In this document: in pieces, positions 32,701-43,700 of the stretch
Position numbering within the stretch: position 1 is the first letter of the stretch
Layout: each line of letters starts with the position of its first letter
IMG/VR virus record: IMGVR_UViG_3300037847_002388
Coordinates: 1-51,030 of that record
Length of the DNA stretch: 51,030 nucleotides
From: a virus
Strand: one strand, 5' to 3'
Notes under the pieces: generated by a model
Seen by the model: only the letters and a program-made list of their open reading frames with translations
What the model was told of the DNA's origin: nothing
Database searches by the model: none
Made by a program: the position numbers and the translations under genes

Positions 32701-35700
32701 TGCATCATTGGCTATTCTTGCAGTTGTAATAGCACTTGTTCCTATTCTTGCTGCGGGTATAGTACCTGTTGTTAATTTACTAGCAGAAATTCCTGATGCT
32801 AATTTATCATTAGAAATAGAACCTGCTAATTGTGCATTAGTTATTGTTGAATTACTAATTTGACCTGCAATTGTATCTGCGGTAATAGAGCCACCTAATG
32901 ATGTAGAAGAACCTGCAATTGTTATTGCGCTATTTGATAGTTTAGAATTAGCAATTGAACCTGCTAATTGAGAGTTAGAAATACCTGATGACTTTACTGT
33001 AACTAATCCAGAAGATACTGAGAAATCATCTTGACTAAATGATGCTACTCCTTTATTGATAGCACTAGCATCTTCAGCACTAAATGTAACTGTACCAGAA
33101 CTTTCAGCAACATCAATACCTTCACCTGCTGCGAATGTTATTGTTCCACCTAATGCAGTAGCAGTCGAGTTTGAACCATCACTTACAGTAATAGTTGAAT
33201 TAGTTAATTTAGAGTTAGCAATAGAACCTGCAAGTTTAGCATTTGTAATAGCACTATCAGCGATTCTAGCAGTTGCGAATGTACCAGCATTAATTTTACT
33301 CGCATTAAGACTTGGTATTCTATCAGCACCTAATGTTCCTGCATTAATCTTAGAAGCATCTAAGTTTGGTATATCGCTTGCTGCTAAATTAGCAAATACT
33401 ACACCTGTCCCTGATAATGACAGACCAGTTCCGGCCGCTACTGCTACTGTTCCATCTCTATCTGGTAATGTTATTGTTCTATCTGTACTAGCGTCTTGAG
33501 CAGTAAGTTTGATTTCATGGTCATTACCATCACCTGCTCTAAATGCTAGAGTGTTGTCTTCAACGATTTGTACTGTTTCACTACTATACTTCGTATCTCC
33601 TTTAACAGTTAAGTTTCCTTTGATTACAACGTTAGTATCTTCACCTGAATCTCCTATGTTTAGTGTGTCATTTTCATTCATTGTTGCTAATGATGATATT
33701 ATGTTAGCCTTATCAGTTACATCAGCAGATGTTTCAATTCCATCCAATTTATTCTTTAGTGCGGTTGTAAAGTTACGCTGAGTAAGTCCACCATCTCCGA
33801 CAGAATATTGAGTATCATTATCAGTCCAAGGTACATTGACATACATTTGTCCACTTGATAGTTCAACAGGATAGTTCTTGTTATTCTCGGTATAACCAAT
33901 CTTAACTAATCCTAGTGTGCTACTTGTAGCAGTTGAATAAGTTGTGTTATTATCTGTTGAAGTAATAGTTATTGTATCAGTTGATGTATTTGCTGATATT
34001 GTTGTAGCACCTGCTCCCACTAAGGTTAGAGTGTCAGTTTTTTGGTCTGCCTGTACTGTATCTGAACCAACTGCTACATTACTAAATGCGTTTTGATTTG
34101 TTTCTCCACTTGAACCGGATAGTGCGAACCTTCCATCTAAATCAACGGTAACATCAGAAAGACCACCGCTTCTACTTAGTGTCAATACACCATTGCCAGT
34201 ATTGAATGTAGCATCATCAACCTGTCTATCTGTATTTGCTGATACGCTGTTTTCTACAAATGCTTTGATAGATGCTTGTGATGCAGGTTTGTCAGTAGCA
34301 TTAGAACTCATGTCGTTTTCGTTAAGTATATCAGAAGTTATAGAATAATTATTTGCAGTAGTAGTAATTGCACCTGTACTTGAATCATATGATATTAATC
34401 CTGAGCCAGATATTTTACTTCTTACTTGTGCATCAGTCAACTGAGTGTTATTATCAGCAGACCATGTTAATACACCATTGCCATCTGTCTTTAGGAATTG
34501 ACCGCTATCACCATCATTAGGTGGTAGTGTTAATGTATAATCAGAACCAACATTAAGAGGAGTCTGTAAAACTATTTTGTTAGAGTTATCATTATCGAAG
34601 AACCTTAGAGTTGAGTTACTTCTAATGTCTAATGGTTTGAATACTTTAACTACTGAGTCTATTGTTAAAACATCTACATTAGAACCATTTACTTTAGGTG
34701 TAAAAATTATTTTACCATCTTCTGAGCCATCAGAAATATCAAGCATTTGTGAACTGATAGCAGTATAACCAATTAATTCACTAGCATCATTTTTTCCGTG
34801 AAATGTAAACTTACCTAGAAAATCATTATCAGCAGGGCTAGATGAATCTCGATGTATGTTGATGTTTGGCCCAGAGAATGCATCATTGTCTTTTGTAACT
34901 ATTTGTAATGCAGGGCCACCTTCTCCGCCTGTTTGGTCATGAATGATTGTTAATCTACCTTGGTTTCCAGCAGGGCTGATTGTCCCATCACCTACTATTA
35001 CTCTTGAATCTCCGGCAGTAGCAAGAATAAGGTCATTGTCGCCAGTAGGGTCAATTGTCATATCTCCACTAGCGTTTGTAATAGTACCAGTTAATATTGG
35101 AGCAGTTAGCGTTTTGTTGCTTAATGTCTGCGCACCTGTTAGAGTTACATCAGCAGGTAAGTTAGTTAGATTCGCACCGCTTATGGCAGGTAATACTGCC
35201 GGGAACCTTGCATCAGGTATTGTTCCTGAAGTTAGATTTGATGCGTTTAATGCAGTAGCAACAGCGTAACCTGCACCATTAGTTAATTGATTATTATTGG
35301 TTGGTATTGTAGGTTTATTTTTAATGAATGCATCTGAAGAATCACTTGTTTCATTGAAGTCTGCTTGAACGTTGACTTCTGCTCCATCAGCAGGTAAAGT
35401 ATTAGGGAATACCTTTCCTGTACCTACTAATTCTGATGAAGTAATCTTTGCTAATACATTTGCTATTGAAGCACTCTTGAGAGAACCGTTATCAAATACA
35501 TACAAGAAGTCTTGTGCAGTATCTATACCACTTCCTAAGTCTGATAAATCACTAAATGTAGAAGAGGCAGCGTGTTGTATAACAGAAGACTTTGATAATT
35601 GGGCATCTGCAAAAGTACCTGCATTAATTTTAGATGCGTTTAGGTTTGGAATGTCACTAGCAGTTATTTCTCCTATGATAGTGGCAGCAGATTTATTTTC

Positions 35701-37404
35701 TACATTTCCTAATCCTACATCTGCTTTTGTTGTTCCTACATCTGAATGAGTAACACCTGCTCTCATGGTAGCAGTTGTGATATTGTCTACGTTGCTTAAT
35801 CCTACATCAGCCTTTACTAGTCCTAATGCTCCTTTACCAAGTGTAACTGCTACCCAATTTGCAGAGCCTACTGCTGATGCTCTATACATCTTATTATTAT
35901 CATTTGAGTCTATCCATATATCACCAATCGCAGTAGCAGTAGGAGCGTTATCAGAAACAAATGTAGTTACTTGTGCTTGATTCAAAACATTGCTAAGTCC
36001 AACATTTGCCTTGGTAGTACCTGCTCTTATTGTCGCAGTAGAATTGTTATCTACATTACCAAGGCCAACATCACCCTTTGTGACTGTAACATTGCTTGAT
36101 AGAGCATGACCGTTAACTGTTGTACTAGTAGATACCTTACCTGCTAATGATTGAACCAATCCACCCGATACAGTATTATCCAATAGATAGTCTTCTAATT
36201 GTGCTAATGTGTCAATAGCGTTAGAGTCTGCTCCGAGTAGTGCATCTATTTTAGCGGCCGCCTTTCCTTCAATGTATGCATCTGTTAATGTATCTGTTCT
36301 ATTCTTTGCAGATGTTATATCACTAGCCTGTTGTGTAGTAATTCCTACTTTTTGAGTGTTAGCACTCACCGCACTCTCTAAGTCGCTGATATTTGGTATT
36401 GCTATTGTGCCACTAAATGTAGGATTGCTTAGGTTTGCTTTTAGGTTCAAAGCATTTTGTTGTGCAGTAGAAACAGGTTTAGCAGAATCAGCAGTATTGT
36501 CTACATTGCCTAGCCCAACATCTCCTTTAACCAATCCTAGTTGTGTCTTTACTTCTGATATACTTCTACCTTCTAAACCAGTATTAGTGAATCTAGCAAA
36601 GTCACCACTTTGAACAGAATTGTTATCTATCTTTACTGCATTGGTGTTTGATATCCCAAATGTAAGTGAACCTTGTACTCCTGTTGTCTTAGCAAGTGTG
36701 ACTGCGTTATCTGCAATCATATTAGTAGCGACAGTTTGTGAATCTGCTGTTGTAATTAATGTCCCTGTTATACTTGGAACAGTTACAGTTTTGCTTGAAC
36801 TTGATGCATCTGTAAATGCTAATTTAGTATGGTAAGCGTTTGATGTGTTATATGAATATATATCTCCATCAGTTTTTACCTCGAATCTCTTTCTGAAATC
36901 ACCGCTATTTTCATCACCTGCGGTTAAAGTGTTAGTAGTTTTCTTTATTCCAACATACTGTATTTTTCTTTGAACTGCCGTTCCTGTTCCTTTTGCTATC
37001 TGAACAACACATATTGGAATATCACCATCTGTAAGGTCGGCAGTTTTAGCGGCTGAAGAACCTAAAGCATTCGTTCCTCTAAATGCTATTGCTCCACTTG
37101 CGTTTATTACAATAAAACCATACCAATCATAAGCGGTAGCACCTGTGAAGTTTGTACTGCTTTTATCGCTTTGCGCACCTAATGTTTTATACTCTCCTTT
37201 ATCGAAGTAACCTCCGGCAGTTATATCGAATGTTCCATCTGATTGAGATGTAACTTGGAATCCGTGTGCAATGAACGAACCTGCATCAGCAGTATTCAAT
37301 GCTTTGATAATACCACTATGTAGATTATCAATACCATCTTCCAACTGGTCGCTAGTTGTAGGTGCAACCTTCAATGTACTAATAAAGCCTGAAAAGTCCG
37401 TCAT
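29746..37404 (-). CDS. Giant repetitive tail fiber protein, 2552 aa
   Basis: An elongated trimeric fiber is expected. Known phage-fiber repeats recur: KGDVGLGNVDN-type units (residues about 290-580) and many SKINAGTF and NAKLAGSIANSKL units in the middle. TLSNKTL and GLTGGGDSG spacers punctuate the chain. The last 150 residues are non-repetitive and Gly/Ser/Asn-rich (beginning after GGGGTDTNTF), as in receptor-binding tips of marine phage fibers. The start overlaps the upstream stop. Host-surface binding is the likely role. Repeats may recombine or cause assembly errors. Confidence 0.88.
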   Translation of the reverse strand: MTDFSGFISTLKVAPTTSDQLEDGIDNLHSGIIKALNTADAGSFIAHGFQVTSQSDGTFDITAGGYFDKGEYKTLGAQSDKSSTNFTGATAYDWYGFIVINASGAIAFRGTNALGSSAAKTADLTDGDIPICVVQIAKGTGTAVQRKIQYVGIKKTTNTLTAGDENSGDFRKRFEVKTDGDIYSYNTSNAYHTKLAFTDASSSSKTVTVPSITGTLITTADSQTVATNMIADNAVTLAKTTGVQGSLTFGISNTNAVKIDNNSVQSGDFARFTNTGLEGRSISEVKTQLGLVKGDVGLGNVDNTADSAKPVSTAQQNALNLKANLSNPTFSGTIAIPNISDLESAVSANTQKVGITTQQASDITSAKNRTDTLTDAYIEGKAAAKIDALLGADSNAIDTLAQLEDYLLDNTVSGGLVQSLAGKVSTSTTVNGHALSSNVTVTKGDVGLGNVDNNSTATIRAGTTKANVGLSNVLNQAQVTTFVSDNAPTATAIGDIWIDSNDNNKMYRASAVGSANWVAVTLGKGALGLVKADVGLSNVDNITTATMRAGVTHSDVGTTKADVGLGNVENKSAATIIGEITASDIPNLNASKINAGTFADAQLSKSSVIQHAASSTFSDLSDLGSGIDTAQDFLYVFDNGSLKSASIANVLAKITSSELVGTGKVFPNTLPADGAEVNVQADFNETSDSSDAFIKNKPTIPTNNNQLTNGAGYAVATALNASNLTSGTIPDARFPAVLPAISGANLTNLPADVTLTGAQTLSNKTLTAPILTGTITNASGDMTIDPTGDNDLILATAGDSRVIVGDGTISPAGNQGRLTIIHDQTGGEGGPALQIVTKDNDAFSGPNINIHRDSSSPADNDFLGKFTFHGKNDASELIGYTAISSQMLDISDGSEDGKIIFTPKVNGSNVDVLTIDSVVKVFKPLDIRSNSTLRFFDNDNSNKIVLQTPLNVGSDYTLTLPPNDGDSGQFLKTDGNGVLTWSADNNTQLTDAQVRSKISGSGLISYDSSTGAITTTANNYSITSDILNENDMSSNATDKPASQASIKAFVENSVSANTDRQVDDATFNTGNGVLTLSRSGGLSDVTVDLDGRFALSGSSGETNQNAFSNVAVGSDTVQADQKTDTLTLVGAGATTISANTSTDTITITSTDNNTTYSTATSSTLGLVKIGYTENNKNYPVELSSGQMYVNVPWTDNDTQYSVGDGGLTQRNFTTALKNKLDGIETSADVTDKANIISSLATMNENDTLNIGDSGEDTNVVIKGNLTVKGDTKYSSETVQIVEDNTLAFRAGDGNDHEIKLTAQDASTDRTITLPDRDGTVAVAAGTGLSLSGTGVVFANLAASDIPNLDASKINAGTLGADRIPSLNASKINAGTFATARIADSAITNAKLAGSIANSKLTNSTITVSDGSNSTATALGGTITFAAGEGIDVAESSGTVTFSAEDASAINKGVASFSQDDFSVSSGLVTVKSSGISNSQLAGSIANSKLSNSAITIAGSSTSLGGSITADTIAGQISNSTITNAQLAGSISNDKLASGISASKLTTGTIPAARIGTSAITTARIANDAITDAKIGDAQILASHLKFTNASLTSDLDNMVVTYNHADDNFTLVSGAAGGENNQTITTGTGISGANSGSSGNITVAIDATVATLAGSQALTNKTINASNNTITNIANSSLANSSITINGSAISLGGSVTTPNTNTQNTYTSSFVDSTNDIILRLTEGGAGSGTQDIKFVAGSNITLTHTDANNITIASTDTNTNTNQLTTFQLEDGDGTEVTISHGKEIKFVEGTGIDINWTDTSHGSDGDPYDLTFALKDNSVTATQLNISGNGTSGQLLQSDGDGSFSYVDANTGDITGVTAGAGLTGGGDSGGVSLAVGNGTGISVTSNAVNLDLSELTTSTSDGDGDFFAVVDTNNAMKKLTKGNINLSGFNNDAGFITSQMSFVLEDDDGTEVSISNAEEVKFHSGNTSIDINYSDISPGSDADPFDLDFRTIFAPRLRTDDDRDFAPDDLANNIRELSGRFSTKTGLEDGSTTTASDYVDVLVLDTFTGHTGGDANILAFAKNSTKRIYHYRADQDDTNWGTASTLAYISDIPTNNNQLTNGAGFTTNAGTVTQISVGTGLDVTNATTTPTISLDLSEFTDMTAAINSSQDELILLDNGAERRKLISEIPLSAFDNDSGFTTASGDITAVVAGNGLTGGATSGSATLNIGAGTGIDVAADAISVDVSDFMTNGADNRIVTATGTDAMNAEAGLTWDGTTLIVDGHAGDAVLSLRADSDNSGELDQPYMEFVLDGGTTHSSIGHSSDVFHNDNTDNNTLIIANSVATNDSGSGIVFKTGESAGHENAVEALRIGPDRKIRFNDEYTFPLTDGSNGQVLTTNGSGALTFTTVSGGGGGTDTNTFVIVGEESDVHIASTAAAGGANGFQMSFGNGARNTTNSSTGTDFGVALPVACTLSRIDIAFGNNGSETNSSNQTMTVFKNRSASTTTMQFNASGTGGNAFVRSFTSLSGTGVSYAAGDTFNLRTTGMQGYTNTQVGPARMTAYFTVA

Positions 37405-37751
37405 TAAGGAATCACCACCCTAAAAGTGAAACTTAATGTCTCACTTGATGCTAATGGGCCTATGCTCTTAAAGTTGACTCGGCTCAACATATTACCTCCA
37501 GTAGAGGCATCAAAAACACCCATTTCTGATATTACATTAGATAATAGTTCTGCACCTGTAAAGGTGACTGTATAGACAATTGTATTACCAACTACTTGTT
37601 TTGAGTCTGCGGCTTTTCTAAAGATTTCATGGTCTAATGTATTTTGGCTTGTTGAAGTATCATCACCACCATCTCCCACGGCAATATGACCAAAACCATT
37701 TGTTCCAATCAATAAATCTGCTGTTTTGTTTTTACCTGCATCTGTTATCAT
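37404..37751 (-). CDS. Small tail collar/fiber-associated structural protein
   Basis: 115 aa. The start MITDAGKNKTADLLIGTNGF followed by HIAVGDGGDD is characteristic of a small virion protein family found beside tail fibers and baseplates in caudoviruses (A-x-G-x-G after an N-terminal helix, then L-x-x-E-x-x-R). Beta-rich otherwise (SNVISEMGVFDAS, SETLSFTFRVVIP). Probably joins fiber and baseplate. Overlaps both neighbours. Confidence 0.65.
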   Translation of the reverse strand: MITDAGKNKTADLLIGTNGFGHIAVGDGGDDTSTSQNTLDHEIFRKAADSKQVVGNTIVYTVTFTGAELLSNVISEMGVFDASTGGNMLSRVNFKSIGPLASSETLSFTFRVVIP

Positions 37752-40700
37752 AATTCTATTTCCTCCGTTGTAACAACATCACTCCCTGCATTCATTGTTG
37801 TTGTCCAACCTATTAAGGTTCCCCAACCTAATGATGTTCCTGTGGGAGTGGTTCTTTGTGATATTAATGAAACTTCATCTATACCAACCTCTTCAAACAA
37901 GGATTTACTGGTTACTTCAGCAGTAACATCCTTTGTTAATAATGTAGAAAATCCTCCTTTTCTTTCTATATTCATTTCAGCGAGTCTTTCTGCTATTGTC
38001 TTATTAAACGTACCAACAGTTATTTTACTGATAGCAGACATAGCATTCTCTATTTCATATACAATATAGTCATCGGGGGGAATGTTGTGATTAGGGAAGT
38101 TAAGTGTGATTAAATCACCGGGTTTCATTAATTTCATTTCATCCTTTCTTTCAATCTCAATAGTTACTTTTGTTGTCTTAGCATTGTGCAATGCCAGAAG
38201 TTGTTCTGCCTTTACTTGGGCTTCTTTAGAATATTTGATGTTAGAATCAATATGCGTCAAAGTCCTAGTATTTTTATCGGTAGGCATTTCTGTTGTGGCT
38301 TTTACATTATCTCCTATCACAACTACCTTGTTGGCTCTATCAAAGAGAGATGTGTTGTTTTCTGCACTTATCAGATTTTGACCATCCCTGTATCTAAGTG
38401 AAAATATTCTTCTCGATGAGTAATCATCAATATCTCTAATCTGAATTTTCTCTCCTTTGAATACATACTCTAGTCCTTTCTTTGATGCTAAGAAATTGAC
38501 TGCGGTAAAGACATCATTCTCAGCAAACCTTGTGTTGATTATAAATGGCCTTCTTGTGTATTTTACTAGTTCCTCATATTGTTGTGGAGTATAGAATGTA
38601 TCAACTGTGCTATCGCTATCATAGTCAACATCATCTAATGTTAGTGTAGTAGTGCCTTGACCTGATGCTACTAAACCAATTAGTTTGCCATCTTGATTGT
38701 ATAGTGTATCTCCATTTGCTATTACATCAGTTGCTACTGCTGATTGTAAAGTAATGTTATTTCCAGAAGTACCGCTAACAATAGCACCTGTAAACGTTAG
38801 GTTTCTCTCGCTATCATCCACTTCTATATCGTTTTCATTTAGGATTTCGTTAATGGCAGTTTCAGCATCCAATCCTATTGCCATAGTAGTTCCTATGTAT
38901 GCTCTTTCCACGCCATTTTGTAGCGGTGTGTTTGTTGTGATTGTGAATGTCTTACCAAAGGAAACAACACCATTTCCTGATAGTGTTCCTTCATAGTCAA
39001 ATCTTAGGCTTTGTCTGCCAGTAGTAATATCTTTGGTAACAGTAATGTTCTTTCTAGTCGTAGTACGCCCATCAGTTATACAACAATCAATAACTTCTCC
39101 GTCATCAAATAGTTCAAGGCTTTGCTCTACCAAGTCTATATTCTCTACCATTTTATTATTAGAATCTAAATCATCATCAACATCGAGTAAGACATACATT
39201 GAGACTATTCCTTCTCCTGTAAAGTTGGTTGTGGTTGCTCCCATCGTTGCAGGTTCTCCTGTATCTAATCTAGTTGCAGTATCATTGTATTGAAGTCCTG
39301 TATGTATCTCCTTGTTGAATTCGATAAAGCCCGGAGTTTCATCAAACGTAGTTTCTGATACTCTCATCAATCTATATCGTTGGCTTGCAGTTAAATCAGC
39401 ATTCAATGTCAAAGTATGAACTGCGTGTGTACCGCTATCATTTACAGTATGTGAAATTATTTTCAATGTGTCTTTACCATCACCTAGTCGAACCAAATAA
39501 TATCCAGTTAGATTAGGAGCATAGTGAATCCAATTATGTGTATTGCTTGCATTCATTGTAATTGTGATTGTGCTTCCTGACATCCCATCTGTTCTGATTG
39601 TAGGTTTGATTATCATCTGTGTTTGATATAATTCACCAGTTGTACTTGAAACGTCATTATGATGTACTTGACCTACTTGGGCAACAGCATCATCTTCACT
39701 AATAAAAGGTGCTTGTTTAGTCTTAGTTCCTATGTATGCAACGTCTGGGCTACCCAACTGGTCTATTCTCATATTACGGCTATGTTGTTGTCTATCTTCC
39801 GATGGACTTGCATTTTCTTCATAGTTATTGTAATTAGTTTGAGTGTCTAATTCTAATAGAGATGAGGTTGTAATGATATCCCTTTGATTACTACCCTGCG
39901 ATTCTTTTATTGCTCCTCTAAAATGCTTGAATACTCCTATGCAATTATCGTACAGATGCGTACTTCTGGCTGCTTTGTATTGGTCTGGACTAGGGTAATC
40001 ATCAGCAGTATTACCATCGTTATCAAATGTTGTGAATGTCTGCATTTGTAATGCGTTTATTATTCTAGAGTAATGCCAATATTTGATTGCATAGTCTTGT
40101 TCATCTTGACTGGTAGTGCTATCACCATCGAAGTCTAATGCCCAATCTCCTTCTGAATGATATGGAGAACGTCTAAAGTTATCATTGTCGCCAGAACTAC
40201 CTCCATTATGATGAAATATTTCAGGTATAATTGGTAGGAAAATATTGTTAGGAATAAACGGATTTACTGAAGCACCGTTGACCAACGCTGTATGTAATTT
40301 ATCACTATGTTCAAAATAGTCATTTTTGTTTATATGACCATAAGTAAGATAGACTGCAAGATGTCTCATATCGTTAGCATTGCTTAGTGAGTCTAAACCA
40401 AAACCATCATCTGTCAACATATCGAATACTCTTACATTTGCCTTGAATACAGAAGTAGACGTAGTGTTTTGGAATACAGTTACGTTTGAGCCTGTTATTA
40501 TACCAGAACCATTAGTGGATATAGTCGCATATCCAGTACCGTTTATTCTAGCAACAAGACTGCCATCTGATGTTTTGAAGAACATATCTCCTTCCTTGAA
40601 GTTTCTTACTACTGCCCCACTACAATTGATTGAATTAGTAGAAGCATTTCCGGCGTTACTTGCTACCATTGTAAATCCTAATGATTCTGGTGTCTTCCAT

Positions 40701-43700
40701 CTTGGATATGAGAAGTTACTTATCTTAGGTACTGTATCTATATCTTGTAAAGACTCAGCATCAATAGGAGTAAAGTGCCAATCAAATGTAGCCTCTACTA
40801 ATCTCATTACTCCAAACCTTTTGATGTTCGTAGGTGTAGTAGAGGAGGAATTTATTTTATGAATATTATAGTTAGATTCGCTTGCTAATGATTGGAAACT
40901 ACCGCCTGTATAATTAGCGTGACTAATACTAGAAGTGTCTTTCTGTCCTATCTTTTCGGTCAACAAACCATAGTTAGTAAAAGCACTTGACTGAAATAGG
41001 TTATTGTATCTTAGTTTAGATTCTGGATATAAATCTCCAACACTTAACAATTCATATTTTTTGGTTCTAAAGTCCTTTTGTTCTACATCTCTAATTGATG
41101 TTGTTGCTACTGATGTTCCTGTTCTTGTTTCAGGAAACTGCTTTGGTAATAGAGTAAGTTTGTCGCTACCTGTATAGTTATCATCATGGAAGTTACTACC
41201 CAGAATAGGCTTGTTGCTAATGGTCACATAATCTGTACCGTTGATTGAGCCATCAGCGTTTATTCTATATGCAGGTGCATACCCCATAATCTTTTGATTT
41301 CTAGGAGAGTCATTCAAAACGGATGTGAAAGTCTCTTTCAGTTCGCCCGGATTCACTCTTTGTATTGGATTGTATTTGAATGACTTACTTGAAACATATT
41401 CTGATGTGTTATCGCTCTTGAGAGTATGAATGAATCCCGACTTTGGTATGTTTCTATTAACCATATACAGATTGCTATTTGCAGATGTAAATGTATTATC
41501 AGAACTATTATTCTCTATACTACCCAAAACAATTGGAAATGTAGGAGCAAGTGTGATTGTAGTTAATCCGTCTTGTGAAACGCTATCTAACACATTGAAG
41601 TATGTAGATGTAGAAAGGCTATGTATAGAACTCAATGTTGTAGATACTTCGCTTTCTAATCCTATCTTGAATGCAAACTTGGAATCCTTTGCTCCTATGC
41701 TGTTTGTATCTATGATATCAAAACCAAGAGAATTATCTGTATTGTAACTTCCAGATGCAGAAGCATATGCTAAATCTGCATAGGTAATATTAGTTGTTAT
41801 TGGGCCAGTACCACTATCATTAAATTTGACTTTCTCTCCATCTACAAAGACTACTCCTTTATCTCCTGTTGAAGTGAAGTCGGTAGGTGAAGTAGTAAGT
41901 GTTGGGTTTGCTGAAAGGGCTTTTATTCCTGTGATGTATGTGCCTGTATCTCTTCTGTATAACTTAACAGTAGCCCCGCTATTTACTTGGGTTTCTGATA
42001 TGTTCGGGCTTCTGAGTGTAATAGTATAATCTCTATAACCAGTACCAATAGCAACATTACCTACCGCACTTATTTCACCAAGCAAATTACCGTTACTATC
42101 CATCAGAACATCAAATGGTTTAGGTATTATTCCCAAAGCATATTGAGCATCAGTTATTCTAATTTCTGTTCCTGTTCCTGTGGCAGTTAAGTTACCATCA
42201 ATTGTTACATTGACAGTATTATCTAACATAGGTGAAAGAGTCGAATGAATAATATCATTGGTATGGTTCAAGTTTTTATTAGTGGTGTTACCAAGCAGTT
42301 TGGATAGTTTGTCCCTACCTGTTATCTCATAAGTGACCATACCATTCTTGTTCTGTGAATTGATATCTTCAACACTACCGTTGAACACTTCTTCATCAAT
42401 AGCGTAGTTACCTGATAGATAATACAACATTGATATTGGGGTTGTCTGATAATATTTCTTACTTGTAAAATCAGATGATAATTTAATTTGCTTATGTACC
42501 GAATCACCATAATCAATATCTATTTGATGGTTAACAAATTCTGGACTGAGCAACACTAGTTTGTTATCATTCAAAGAAGCATTTGTTTTGCTGATTGTGC
42601 TTCCATTGATAGTGAGTCTTTGGAAGGTATTGCTACCATATACTGCTTCTGTATCTATCGGGAATGTACCTTTGAGAGAACCATTCCATGCTCTAATGTA
42701 TGCTATTTCATTAGTGAAGGAAGGCATTGATGATATGTTATTCCATGTTGCTTCACTATCAGTCTTTATCTTATTTACAGTTATATCCTGTACTCTAACT
42801 CCATCTACAACCGCAGGTGCAGTAAAGGCTGAAATAACGTAGTAATTCTTTCCTACTCTTATCAAATCATTTACCTTTAAGAAATTGTCATTTCTTACAT
42901 CAAAGAGTTCTGTGATTGCATTCAATCTAATTTTGTTTCCTGTTACACTAGTTACAGTAAAGGGTAGTTTGTATGTGTTAAGTGCAGATGAATGTAATGT
43001 ATTTCTTACTGTAAAGGAATGGTCTTCTTTGAGTTTCAGATGTTGTATTCCTGACATATCGAATACTTTTGCTCTTGCTATCTGGCTCATTTTGTTTCGA
43101 GGGAAATTAACTGATGCTTCTAATACAGGGTCTACTATGTTGTTCTTTAGGTTAGAAGACTTGTAGTATAGGTATCTACTTGGCCCTGTAAAATTACCAT
43201 GATTGAATCTATATGTTCCTGTTGCGAATGTATCTGAATGTGCAGAAGTTTTGTCTTCTGTGCTTCTGCTATAATTCCTAAATGCATATCCCCATCTATC
43301 AGGAGTAAATGTGTATGTGCTTGCAGTATCGAAATCAGTTGCACTATCTGTTCCTACTTCTGTAATATCTTTACTTCTTTGATTGTCTACTAAAACTGCG
43401 TTGTGTTTTATTGTCCCCAAATCAGTAATGTTAACTCCATATTCTTGTTCCGTTAGGAATATTGTTTGTTGAATATCCCTACCAACGAAGTATAAATCTG
43501 CTGCGTTGATTAAACTAGCGGTTGAAGGGGATAGGGGTCTTCTAGGATAATCCAAAGTAATTGTACTATTTGCACTATCATACGATGCTATATTGCCTAT
43601 CCATTGAACATTACCTGCGTTGATTCCTTTGTATAAACTTCTACCAATATCTGCATCAGTAAAACTTCCTGTATGTTCTGCTACAACGTATGTTGATTGG